DNA of 64,000 nucleotides from Trichomonas vaginalis G3 (taxonomy: Eukaryota > Parabasalia > Trichomonadida > Trichomonadidae): NCBI RefSeq assembly GCF_026262505.1, contig NC_067203.1, positions 18,891,411 to 18,955,410 of the forward strand, given 5' to 3'. The notes under the pieces were generated by a model, which saw only the letters and a program-made list of their open reading frames with translations, made no database searches and was not told the DNA's origin. Positions within the stretch are counted from its first letter, which is position 1, and every line of letters starts with the position of its first letter. The position numbers were made by a program, and so were the translations under genes. Shown here piece after piece: positions 18,766-29,366 of this stretch.

Positions 18766-21700
18766 ATGACTGAAGATATTCACCAAAAGATCGAATTACT
18801 CAACTACTGTGTTAACATTCTTAAAGTCCAAGACACAAATTCGAACATATCTCTAGAAGATGCTAACCATATTCTCTGTGATTTCCAAAAAGATCCAGAA
18901 TCATACTTAATTACCGAAAATATATTCAACAGTGATTCAGATATCATGGTCAAGTTTACAGTACTTCAAAATCTTGAATCCTGTGCCGAAAGAAGATGGA
19001 ATTTAGTGGAGCAAGATATCAAGGAGAATATAATTAATTACTTACTTGAGCTTGTCTTCAGTCCAGAAAACGAAATGCCCAATCAGCTGATCAACAAAAT
19101 CTATGACATTTTCAATGAAATTTTAATCCAAGATTACAATGCAAGCCAGAGCTCATTCTTCATCAGGGTCAGACAAACCATAAGTCAAGAAGAGCCCCGC
19201 AACCCGAAACACCTCGAAAAATACTTTAATTTGATTGGTAGTTTTATGTTATTTTTATCAATCAAAATGGGCGAAGAAAACAACAGTTATCTTTATCGTA
19301 GATTCTCTTACAACCACTTTAACAACCTTTCCAAGCAATTTTACAACAGTGATTATGATAATGTCCAAGAAGACATCACTGATGCATTAGACCCAGCGGG
19401 AAATGACGATGAAGTCATAAACTCTGCTCTAAATTGCTGTTGCAGCATCATTAAATGCAATAGTTTCGTATCCCAAAAATTATATCAAAATGAATTCATC
19501 GAAAAAGTCAAAGAGAGCTTCATGAGTCGTCCAAAGCTTGCTGCAACCTCCATATCAATTGTCAATGAGATTTTTGCCAAAATTGTTTTGCCAGATTACG
19601 CGAATCCTTTAAAATTCACTAGTGATGTTTTAGAAATGTTACTTTCAAAATGCAACACAATCCAACTTTCAGAAAATTCCAATTGCTGGCCCAGTTTCAT
19701 TGATTTACTTTCAAAACTATTAGATTTATATGGAATCTACATCATAAATGGTGATCAATTCAACTTTGTTTTTGATGTTGCATTAGGTATCACGGAGAAA
19801 GCAAATACAGACATATTAATTGAATCATGTGAAGCATTGTTATATGAATATTTAATACAAGCGAACAACCAAGTAACACAAGAAGATTTTGATACATGTT
19901 TTATTCCAAGAATTGCAACAATATTAGTTGATAAAATGCCTGCTCCTTTAGTCATTGAACCTTTCATTGATTTGTATAATAATGAAGAAAAAAGAGTTGT
20001 CAAAAATGAAGATTTCGAATCAATGAGGAAATGTATCTCAGCAATAGATGTTTTCTTTAGCCAATTAGTAATAGATGTCATTAAAGCAAAGAAGCCAAAA
20101 TTAGAAACAATTGATGATATCGAACATTTTTGTTGGGCAGTTTCAACAGTTTCTAATAAAGAAGCATTAGTTCCTGGCAAAGCTTATCCTTTCTTAGAAG
20201 AAATCTTCCGATATTTGATGTATGAAATCAATGGAATAACAAATGAAAGACAAGGAGAATATGATGAAACAGCAGAAAGATTAGGAATTTGTTTTAGTGT
20301 TGTTGTTATGTATTCTTTTGAATTTATTGGAGATAATAATGAATTATTTGCAAATGTTTTTGAAGCATTGTTTGATTTGTTGAATTTTGGATGGGAGAAA
20401 TTGTTGTTGTTTGTGATAAATACTTTGTTATTTATCAGTATTGCAAACACAAGTATTTTCTCACAACCAAATGAATCATGGGAAAATAAAACAGCAATTG
20501 ACATCCTTCTCGACAAATTAAATGAAACAATAACATTGGAAAACTACAAAGACGAACTAAAACTCTTTGTTCATTGTCTTTGCAGATCAATCAATTCAAT
20601 AAAAGACACTGAATATGGAAGACGCTGCATCGAAGCATTGAAACAAATCATTTTTAAAAGAGTTGAATTTTGTATGATTAATTTCAACAAGGAATCAATT
20701 CCGACATGGAAATACTTCACAAATACTTTGTCTATAATGAATTCTTATGTTGAAACATTCAGTTCTCAATATATTGATATTTTTAGAACAATTAATTTGG
20801 GAGAATTCATGAATAGTTTCAAAGATATTTATGCATCTTCAGGGGATTTGTTAGTGAGAGAATTATGTCGTAATTGCAGAGCATCAATCATGCTGCATTT
20901 GCATAAATTCATTTCTTATCTTGATGATCCAAAAACAACAATTATGCCTGTTTTGGAAAGAGATTTCATCTACGTAATAATGACTGATTATTCTCAATCT
21001 GATCCTGATTTGTGTCTTCCTCAAACACTGACATTTTTAGCGACATTGATTGCGAGAATGGATGATGAATTACAGGATATGATTAATGATATAATGGATC
21101 GTGTTTTCGAAAAAACAACAGTGATAATAGAAAGTGATGATCAGTACAAATATCCTGATTTAAGTGAAGAATTCTATTCTTTCCTTGATAGATTGATTAA
21201 TTCAATGCCAAAATACGTTTTGTCATTGGAATTCGATCAATTGATTAAAATATACGAGATATTAAGATTTGGTTGTAACTCGTCTCTCCAGGAACAATCA
21301 ATTAATTGTCTACAATACATAAGAAATTTCGCAAATCTTATGGAAACAGCGCAATCAGATAACCAAGAAATATACATGGCTTACAAACAAAGCATTTGTG
21401 TTGATCTAGGAAAATTAGGTTTCAAACTGTTGATTGACGGATTGCATAAATTCGCTATTGAAGAAATAGGAAAACTAGTTTTGTTGGTGTTCAAGAGTAA
21501 TAATTCTGAGGAATTCATGAACCAGTTCAGTTCATCTCTTGAAAACGACGCAACTCCTGATCTAATCGATATTGTTATTGGTACTGTGAAACAGATACTT
21601 AATACTAATGCAGATGAAAAGAATATTGAAGAAATCCTGAGAGATTTCATCATGAAAGCTGTTCAGGAAACATCTGATAATGAGGAAACAGTCAGAGAAA

Positions 21701-21858
21701 GAATGAAGAAGAATGTTGAATCAATTAATGAACTCCTCAAAAAATCAAACAAGCGTCAGACGTCTACTGTTGATGAGGTAATCAAAAACAGAGAATTACC
21801 AAAGGACTCTGAACTTAATGATCTCTTTAATAGCCTCAAGAATAACTTGAAGTTCTAA
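18766..21858 (+). CDS. Exportin-1 (CRM1)-like karyopherin
   Basis: The product (1,030 aa) is an all-helical HEAT-repeat karyopherin. The N-terminal 130 residues match the importin-beta/Xpo1 N-terminal region: ILCDFQKDPESYL, a FTVLQNLESCAERRWNLV helix pair (CRM1 has LQILENVI-TRW) and the NEILIQDYNA helix. At about 450 IEHFCWAVSTVSNKEAL parallels the CRM1 LCWAIGSIS helix. CRM1 carries leucine-rich NES cargoes out of the nucleus with Ran-GTP; the length (human CRM1 1,071 aa) agrees. The NES groove residues cannot be confirmed by eye, so another exportin is possible. The true ATG is 18766; the frame is open from a TTG at 18751. Confidence 0.72.
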   Translation: MTEDIHQKIELLNYCVNILKVQDTNSNISLEDANHILCDFQKDPESYLITENIFNSDSDIMVKFTVLQNLESCAERRWNLVEQDIKENIINYLLELVFSPENEMPNQLINKIYDIFNEILIQDYNASQSSFFIRVRQTISQEEPRNPKHLEKYFNLIGSFMLFLSIKMGEENNSYLYRRFSYNHFNNLSKQFYNSDYDNVQEDITDALDPAGNDDEVINSALNCCCSIIKCNSFVSQKLYQNEFIEKVKESFMSRPKLAATSISIVNEIFAKIVLPDYANPLKFTSDVLEMLLSKCNTIQLSENSNCWPSFIDLLSKLLDLYGIYIINGDQFNFVFDVALGITEKANTDILIESCEALLYEYLIQANNQVTQEDFDTCFIPRIATILVDKMPAPLVIEPFIDLYNNEEKRVVKNEDFESMRKCISAIDVFFSQLVIDVIKAKKPKLETIDDIEHFCWAVSTVSNKEALVPGKAYPFLEEIFRYLMYEINGITNERQGEYDETAERLGICFSVVVMYSFEFIGDNNELFANVFEALFDLLNFGWEKLLLFVINTLLFISIANTSIFSQPNESWENKTAIDILLDKLNETITLENYKDELKLFVHCLCRSINSIKDTEYGRRCIEALKQIIFKRVEFCMINFNKESIPTWKYFTNTLSIMNSYVETFSSQYIDIFRTINLGEFMNSFKDIYASSGDLLVRELCRNCRASIMLHLHKFISYLDDPKTTIMPVLERDFIYVIMTDYSQSDPDLCLPQTLTFLATLIARMDDELQDMINDIMDRVFEKTTVIIESDDQYKYPDLSEEFYSFLDRLINSMPKYVLSLEFDQLIKIYEILRFGCNSSLQEQSINCLQYIRNFANLMETAQSDNQEIYMAYKQSICVDLGKLGFKLLIDGLHKFAIEEIGKLVLLVFKSNNSEEFMNQFSSSLENDATPDLIDIVIGTVKQILNTNADEKNIEEILRDFIMKAVQETSDNEETVRERMKKNVESINELLKKSNKRQTSTVDEVIKNRELPKDSELNDLFNSLKNNLKF

Positions 21859-21964
21859 TGTTTATTTTTATTTATTAAATTAATATTTTTTTTACAATAA
21901 CTTTGATTTTTTAAATAGCATTAAGGATGTCGGAACTGCCAAAAGCGCAAATTTTGTTCATCAC

Positions 21965-21986
21965 GAATTGCCAAGCTTGGCAATTC
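21965..21986. repeat. Perfect 22-bp palindrome
   Basis: GAATTGCCAAG joined directly to its complement CTTGGCAATTC. It shares the core TTGGCAATT with the repeats at 22236-22348. Confidence 0.85.
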
Positions 21987-22235
21987 TTGGATGAGCGAAG
22001 TTTTGAAAAAAAATAGTAAATTTTGCATTATTTAAGTCTGAAAGAAGCAAGAGAATGCTATATTTTAGTTTCTATATATTTATGAAATAAAATGGTGGCA
22101 TTATTGATGATTTTTAGAAATTTGATATTTGAAATTGAGTCATTTGATATTTTTGCCGAAGGATTTATATTTTTTTGTGATGTTGTGTATTAGGTTATAG
22201 CGAAACTAGAGATACTCAATGTAAACTCTTTTTAA

Positions 22236-22348
22236 AATAACGTACAATTGCCAAGGCAATTTTGGTTTTGGCAATTGTACGTTATTTTTTTCGCAGTGAT
22301 TTGAGTGAATTGCCAAACCTTAAACTTTTTTGGCAATTGTACGTTATT
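22236..22348. repeat. Three copies of TTGGCAATTGTACGTTATT, one inverted
   Basis: The 19-nt motif is at 22236-22254 (reverse complement), 22268-22286 and 22330-22348. The first two form a hairpin with a 13-bp loop. They may be the ends or remains of a small inverted-repeat element. Confidence 0.8.
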
Positions 22349-22656
22349 GAGAATTGCCCAATTGCCATAAGCTTCAAGAAAGCTGAAACAATGACACTGA
22401 AACATATTTAACTACACGTAAAATCAAATCAGACTCATTTATTAAAAATGCAATATATTTATACTTATTGTTTCGTTTAGTCAACATGAATTTAAGACTA
22501 AATTCTTTCTACATCTGAATGGCTTTCTTACATGAATTATTATTGTATATTTTTGATTATTTGGAATAATATTAATATTTGAACTGTTTTGTGGAGTTCT
22601 TTTGTGAAATGAAATTTGTTGAACTATATTCAATTCTCAATAAGATAATGCATTTC

Positions 22657-24503
22657 TGTCACATACATCTCGACAGAGGCAACATTCGATATGAAAGTTT
22701 CCTCTGTCGAGAAACTCACACCTCAAGAGATGCGAAGAACTTTTGACAGGCAAAGTGCAATATTGTAGGTGATTGCACTTTGCCTGTCACATACATCTCG
22801 ACAGAGGAACATTCGATATGAAGTTTCTGTCGAGAAACTTCTCACTCAGAGATGCGAAGAACTTTTGACAGCAAAGTGCAAATATTGATAGGTGATTGCA
22901 CTTTGCCTGTCACATACATCTCGACAGAGGCAACATTCGATATGAAAGTTTCCTCTGTCGAGAAACTTCCTCACACCTCAAGAGATGCGAAGAACTTTTG
23001 ACAGGCAAAGTGCAATATTGATAGGTGATTGCACTTTGCCTGTCACATACATCTCGACAGAGGCAACATTCGATATGAAAGTTTCCTCTGTCGAGAACTT
23101 CCTCACACCTCAAGAGATGCGAAGAACTTTTGACAGGCAAAGTGCAATATTGATAGGTGATTGCACTTTGCCTGTCACATACATCTCGACAGAGGCAACA
23201 TTCGATATGAAAGTTTCCTCTGTCGAGAAACTTCCTCACACTCAAGAGATGCGAAGAACTTTTGACAGGCAAAGTGCAATATTGATAGGTGATTGCACTT
23301 TGCCTGTCACATACATCTCGACAGGCAACATTCGATATGAAAGTTTCCTCTGTCGAGAAACTTCCTCACACCTCAAGAGATGCGAAGAACTTTTGACAGG
23401 CAAAGTGCAATATTGATAGGTGATTGCACTTTGCCTGTCACATACATCTCGACAGAGGCAACATTCGATATGAAAGTTTCCTCTGTCGAGAAACTTCCTC
23501 ACACCTCAAGAGATGCGAAGAACTTTTGACAGGCAAAGTGCAATATTGATAGGTGATTGCACTTTGCCTGTCACATACATCTCGACAGAGGCAACATTCG
23601 ATATGAAAGTTTCCTCTGTCGAGAAACTTCCTCACACCTCAAGAGATGCGAAGAACTTTTGACAGGCAAAGTGCAATATTGATAGGTGATTGCACTTTGC
23701 CTGTCACATACATCTCGACAGAGGCAACATTCGATATGAAAGTTTCCTCTGTCGAGAAACTTCCTCACACCTCAAGAGATGCGAAGAACTTTTGACAGGC
23801 AAAGTGCAATATTGATAGGTGATTGCACTTTGCCTGTCACATACATCTCGACAGAGGCAACATTCGATATGAAAGTTTCCTCTGTCGAGAAACTTCCTCA
23901 CACCTCAAGAGATGCGAAGAACTTTTGACAGGCAAAGTGCAATATTGATAGGTGATTGCACTTTGCCTGTCACATACATCTCGACAGAGGCAACATTCGA
24001 TATGAAAGTTTCCTCTGTCGAGAAACTTCCTCACACCTCAAGAGATGCGAAGAACTTTTGACAGGCAAAGTGCAATATTGATAGGTGATTGCACTTTGCC
24101 TGTCACATACATCTCGACAGAGGCAACATTCGATATGAAAGTTTCCTCTGTCGAGAAACTTCCTCACACCTCAAGAGATGCGAAGAAGAACTTTTGACAG
24201 GCAAAGTGCAATATTGATAGGTGATTGCACTTTGCCTGTCACATACATCTCGACAGAGGCAACATTCGATATGAAAGTTTCCTCTGTCGAGAAACTTCCT
24301 CACACCTCAAGAGATGCGAAGAACTTTTGACAGGCAAAGTGCAATATTGATAGGTGATTGCACTTTGCCTGTCACATACATCTCGACAGAGGCAACATTC
24401 GATATGAAAGTTTCCTCTGTCGAGAAACTTCCTCACACCTCAAGAGATGCGAGGAACTTTTGACAGGCAAAGTGCAATATTGATAGGTGATTGCACTTTG
24501 CCT
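22657..24503. repeat. 133-bp hairpin satellite, about 14 tandem copies
   Basis: Head-to-tail monomers of 133 bp. Copies from about 23.3 kb on are nearly identical; the first few are 123-133 bp with scattered small differences, and one later copy has a 3-bp insertion. Each unit is self-complementary twice: an 11-bp pair CTCGACAGAGG/CCTCTGTCGAG, and across the unit junction an 18-bp pair TGACAGGCAAAGTGCAAT/ATTGCACTTTGCCTGTCA with an 11-nt loop. 65-codon open frames recur every 133 bp on the minus strand but are by-products of the repeat. No gene is present. Confidence 0.97.
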
Positions 24504-24574
24504 CTCCAAACTCTCAAATATGCTTCTCACCATACATCAAACGGGCAAATTTCTCCTTAAATTTCTCTTTATTT

Positions 24575-26402
24575 GAAAGGTTTTCAACAAAGCTATACCT
24601 TAAAAATCTGTGCTTGTTATATTTGATCATTTGTGTGTTAGGGGATGTAAATTTATTCCACTAGAGCAAATTTTTTCCGAAGTTTCTCATTCGATGAGAA
24701 ACCTCAGAACAACTCTTCAATAGTGTAATGAATTTGTGGTATTTGTCCTGCAAACAGCGAGAGAACTTGTCTGTAATTCGTTTATGATGAAGTTATCTGG
24801 ATGTCTCTCAGATGAGGAAGGAAGTCCAGAAAACTTCACCATAAGTTAATACTTGTGTATTTCTATGACTCTCTTCACGTCAGAGAATGTAAATTTACTC
24901 GAATAGGGCAAAGTTCTGCTCAAGTTTCTCATTTGATGAGAAACCTCGGAAGAACTTTGCCCTAAGGTAATGTATATGTGATTGTTGGCCCGCAGAGAAA
25001 CAAGGAATCTGTTTGTATTTCGTTTATGGTGAAGTTCTCGGATGTTCTCTCAAATTATATGGAAAATCAAGAGAACTTCACCATAATTTGTTGTAGTTGT
25101 GATTCTCTGGCTCTTTGCCGGCCAGAAAACTAGAAAATAGTTTATAGTGGGAGTATGCTCGATGAATACCTACTCACTAAAAATATACGTTATTTTTTGT
25201 TTTCCTATGGGAAAATAGTTTTGATTTTTATACTATCGTATGCTTTGTTATTGCATGAATTGTCTATTTTCTTAATAAAAACTCATTTTTCCGTGTGATT
25301 CTGAATCAATGCATTCCAAAAAAGCGTTTTCCGCCTTTGAAACGTGAAAACACACATTGCATGAAGAATCAGAGAAGATTTTCTAACTCGAAGAATTCCA
25401 AAAAAACCAATTATAGTTTTTTTATCGTGAAAATTTTACTTTTTAACTACGAAATTTTTAAAACGCGATTTTTTTGGAGATTTTTAGAAAATTCAAATAT
25501 GATAGACCTGTGTTATTTTATGTGCTCTATGAGTTTATCAGCTTAATTTGGAGTTATTATCAAATTTCAAAAAGTCTAAAAAATTGAAAGATAGAAAATC
25601 TTCTCTGATTCTTCATGCAATGTGTGTTTTCACGTTTCAAAGGCGGAAAACGCTTTTTTGGAATGCATTGATTCAGAATCACACGGAAAAATGAGTTTTT
25701 ATTAAGAAAATAGACAATTCATGCAATAACAAAGCATACGATAGTATAAAAATCAAAACTATTTTCCCATAGGAAAACAAAAAATAACGTATATTTTTAG
25801 TGAGTAGGTATTCATCGAGCATACTCCCACTATAAACTATTTTCTAGTTTTCTGGCCGGCAAAGAGCCAGAGAATCACAACTACAACAAATTATGGTGAA
25901 GTTCTCTTGATTTTCCATATAATTTGAGAGAACATCCGAGAACTTCACCATAAACGAAATACAAACAGATTCCTTGTTTCTCTGCGGGCCAACAATCACA
26001 TATACATTACCTTAGGGCAAAGTTCTTCCGAGGTTTCTCATCAAATGAGAAACTTGAGCAGAACTTTGCCCTATTCGAGTAAATTTACATTCTCTGACGT
26101 GAAGAGAGTCATAGAAATACACAAGTATTAACTTATGGTGAAGTTTTCTGGACTTCCTTCCTCATCTGAGAGACATCCAGATAACTTCATCATAAACGAA
26201 TTACAGACAAGTTCTCTCGCTGTTTGCAGGACAAATACCACAAATTCATTACACTATTGAAGAGTTGTTCTGAGGTTTCTCATCGAATGAGAAACTTCGG
26301 AAAAAATTTGCTCTAGTGGAATAAATTTACATCCCCTAACACACAAATGATCAGATATAACAAGCACAGATTTTTAAGGTATAGCTTTGTTGAAAACCTT
26401 TC
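24575..26402. repeat. Large inverted repeat: two 811-bp arms, 206-bp spacer
   Basis: Left arm 24575-25385, right arm 25592-26402, spacer 25386-25591. Every segment I compared is an exact reverse complement, and both outer and inner ends are equidistant from the centre (25488/25489), so I see no net indels. Inside each arm are imperfect hairpins spaced about 120 bp apart: near 24659, 24781, 24904, 25024 and 25141, mirrored on the right. Typical stems are GGGCAAAGTTCT/AGAACTTTGCCC (24906-24965) and TATGGTGAAGTTCTC/GAGAACTTCACCATA (25026-25087). No protein-coding gene is supported; the ORF at 25295-25546 crosses arm and spacer and is chance. Confidence 0.95.
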
Positions 26403-26911
26403 AACGAATGAGAAAGTTAGGAAAAACTCTACCTTATAAGATCAACTATAGAATTCATAGCTCTTTGAATACTAGGAAACATTAATGCAGTAGTTTAAGG
26501 CAAAGTTTTTCCGAGATCTACGAAGGATAGAGAGATCTCGGAAGAACTTTGCTCTGCACAAGTAATTTCAGAATCTATGGTCCTCTAAGGACCAGAGGAC
26601 GGTAATGTAAAAGAATGATGTCAATAGCAGATAAATAATAGCCTTAGAAGTTCAATACGTGCACAGTTTGACTACATTGCCCTAGTAGTTAGACTGTACA
26701 GGTATTGTACTTCTGGCCTAAAAAATCCTCATTGAAGACAATAGGTAGAAACTCAAATTGTTGATAAATATCCCAAATTATCATAAGAGAGCCCATTATT
26801 GTTACCTGGCTCCTTCCTGGCTTTCAAAGTCTGTAAACGAGAAGTCTTGGCTCTTGTGGTAATTGCTTCCAAGAGGTTTACTCAATTCGAGTAAAACTAT
26901 AAACCCTGTAA
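26376..26911. repeat. Further diverged hairpins continuing the arm pattern
   Basis: Beyond the right arm the hairpin theme goes on in diverged form. AAGGTATAG pairs imperfectly with a late ACTCTACCTT (26376-26437). AAGGCAAAGTTTTTCCGAGATCT pairs with AGATCTCGGAAGAACTTTGCTCT (26498-26556). GTCCTCT/AGAGGAC (26580-26600) is perfect. A GAAGTTCAATAC...GTATTGTACTTC stem spans 26647-26713. A GGTTTACTC/GAGTAAA stem lies near 26875-26905. No ORF. Confidence 0.7.
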
Positions 26912-26984
26912 CTGACATGTACTTCCTTGAATGGGCATTAAAAGTAATTTAACCTAACGAATAGTAACATGACCACTATTTTGA

Positions 26985-27191
26985 TGACTAAGAAATGTAA
27001 TTCATCAAATTGGCAGTTCGATGAATGATACCATGCAATCAACAACTGGTTTGTTACAATTTGGCTTGATTCATCAAATTGGCGGTTTGATGAACCGAAT
27101 ATTGTAATCCAGACTAGGTCAGTTACAATTTGGCTTGATTCATCAAATTGGCGGTTTGATGAACCGAATATTGTAATCCAGACTAGGTCAG
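26985..27191 (+). repeat. 69-bp tandem repeat, three copies
   Basis: Copies at 27054-27122 and 27123-27191 look identical; a diverged copy is at 26985-27053. Each holds a hairpin TTCATCAAA-TTGGCGG-TTTGATGAA, so this repeat too is built on a hairpin. Confidence 0.93.
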
Positions 27192-27693
27192 TTGCTTGTT
27201 GGTCATAGATAATAATGACACCTTTCTGTTTTTGTTAAACATCTCAATTATCCCGCCAAAAATTATTGGGTCTAAATTGGTTTTTATTATTATTATTTTC
27301 AGAAACAAACTAACTTGTTTTTTAGGAATTTATCATTCATAAAGTCTTTATGATATATTTTCAACTTATAATGAATATGAAATTATAATTGTTATTTTGA
27401 AAAAAAATTATTCATGATCAATTCATGATTTAACCAGTTCCTTCAAATTAGGAGAGCATATTCAAATATAGTCGCTCATTAAAATCAATTTTTATGTTTT
27501 TTTTTAAATCGAAATTATCTCATCATAAACCATGCAAACTGACTATTTGTTCTTATCACCATGTTACCAATATCAGAATTGTCTTTACAGCCAAAATTTC
27601 GCTCGATAAAAGTCCATCCAATAGTGAGATAATTGAGCAAGGAACATTTTTCCATATCACAAAAAACCTCCCCGATTTTTTTTTTCAAAAAAC
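27192..27693. other. Gene-free stretch before the ankyrin pseudogene
   Basis: About 500 bp, AT-rich, no repeat recognised. A possible Inr TCACA lies at 27657-27661, 35 nt before the ankyrin-type ATG. Confidence 0.45.
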
Positions 27694-29172
27694 ATGAATC
27701 TGAATTTCGAAGACATTGCAGCTCATGTAAGTGATTATATTAAGAATGAAAACTTCTTCGATACATTCAAGATTGAAGACATCAAGAGAATCATGAAATA
27801 TTCACATTTGACAACTGATCAGTACGTTACTCTTCTCAAACAATCTCATTCAACTATTAGTGCCAAAAAGTTATATTTATGTACACGTGATGCAAAAGTT
27901 ACTATCCAAAATCTCGACGAAGTTGTTTTAATTCTGAGGGCTGTCAAAAAATACATGAAATTCAAAACATTTGACAGTATTATTGATGCTTTAAATCAAA
28001 AAGAGAAAGAAATGAGTGATTTTACCCAAGAAATTAAACAACTTCAAGATAAATTAAAAGAATTTCAAAATGAAAATGAAAATGCAACCAAAAAAGCGCC
28101 TATCAGTCAAACTAATGAAAATTACAATCATGCACAATATATTTTAACTAAAATCACAGAACTTAAGCAATCTAATGATTTTAAAGCTGTTTACAAATTC
28201 TTTGATGATCTTTCTTCGACAGGAAACCATGAAATGATTTCAAAATCATGCGAAGAAGGACTTTGAAAAAAGATTGCTCCTAAAGCAACTTCATTTGATC
28301 CTGAGATGAATGTTCTTCATTTTGCAATTAAAAACGGAAATTTCGGACTTGTTCAATCACTCATCGAATGTGGTTGTGATAAAGAAACAAAGACTAATGA
28401 TGGATGGACTCCACTCATTTGTGCATCACATCATGGTCATCTCGACGTTGTTAAATATCTTATTTCAGTCGGAGCTAATAAAGAAGCAAAGGATAATTTA
28501 GGAATTACTTCACTCATTAAAGCCTCATTTCGAGGTCATCTTGAAATTGTTCAATATCTTATCTCAGTTGGAGCTAATAAAGAAGCAAAGGATAGTGATG
28601 GATCTACTCCACTCATTTATGCATCAGAAGGTGGTAAACTTGACATTGTTCAATATCTTATCTCAATTGGAGCTGATAAAGAAGCAAAGACTAATGATGG
28701 ATCTACTCCACTCATTTATGCATCAAAATATGGTAAACTTGATGTTGTTCAATATCTTATCTCGGTTGGAGCTAATAAAGAAGCAAAGGATAGTGATGGA
28801 TCTACTCCACTCATTAAAGCATCAAAATACGGTAAACTTGATGTTGTTCAATATCTTATCTCGGTTGGAGCTAATAAAGAAGCAAAGGATAGTGATGGAT
28901 CTACTCCACTCATTAAAGCATCAAAATACGGTAATCTTGAAGTTGTTCAATATCTTGTCTCAGTTGGAGCTAATAAAGAAGCAAAAGATAATTCTGGATC
29001 TACTTCACTCATTTATGCATCACAAAATGGCTATCTTAATGTTGTTCAATATCTTATCTCAATTGGAGCTAATAAAGAAGCAAGGAATCATAAGGGAAAC
29101 ACAGCTCTTTCAGTTACATCATATAATCCTATATGAGATTATTTGATTTCTATTGGAGCTAATTTATTTTAA
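27694..29172 (+). pseudogene. Ankyrin-repeat gene with trichomonad leader domain, broken by two in-frame TGA codons
   Basis: One continuous frame encodes the parabasalid leader domain (codons 1-133, starting MNLNFEDIAAHVSDYI and ending in a coiled coil), a linker, then about eight ankyrin repeats with the period LDVVQYLISVGANKEAKDSDGSTPLI. The frame is interrupted by TGA at 28264-28266, where relatives carry a Trp (EEGL-W-KK), and by TGA at 29134-29136, followed by a normal-looking tail YLISIGANLF and TAA at 29170-29172. UGA is an ordinary stop in other genes here (NOT1), so this is best read as a recent pseudogene or an error in the assembly. The central repeats are nearly identical at DNA level, suggesting recent expansion. 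The leader is almost identical to that of the gene at 32698. Trichomonad ankyrin proteins are numerous and mostly of unknown function. Confidence 0.85.
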
Positions 29173-29366
29173 TCGGAATCTAATGGCTCTAATTTGCAAC
29201 TGCGCCGATAGCTGCAGTAAAAGATAATGTTCTCCACGTCTATAAAATCTTTTTTATATATAATACACATTATATTTCATTCAATTTTTTTGCAATTTTA
29301 TTGAGTCAATTCATGTCTTTGAACTCCATTTGCTTTTCATTGGAATATTATGAAACAGAAAATTTA

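Larger units (their letters stand above)
21859..22656. other. Gene-free stretch leading into the repeat island
   Basis: About 800 bp without ORF. It contains a 22-bp palindrome and a three-copy 19-nt motif (listed separately), otherwise plain AT-rich sequence. Confidence 0.6.

Noticed and set aside
22910-24436. Repeated 65-codon minus-strand frames and a 143-codon plus-strand frame in the satellite
   Set aside because: They exist only because the 133-bp unit has few stops; they follow the repeat period (and shift with its insertion) and have no initiator or family match.
22657-24503. The regular repeats look superficially like a CRISPR array
   Set aside because: The whole 133-bp unit is repeated with no unique spacers, and the surrounding genes are eukaryotic; it is a satellite.
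25295-25546. 83-codon plus-strand frame at the palindrome
   Set aside because: It crosses from arm to spacer, has low-complexity composition, and its beginning is mirrored in the other arm; chance ORF.
27694-29172. Possible reassignment of UGA to Trp
   Set aside because: NOT1 and other genes in the window end properly at TGA, and only this family member carries internal TGA; mutation or error is simpler.
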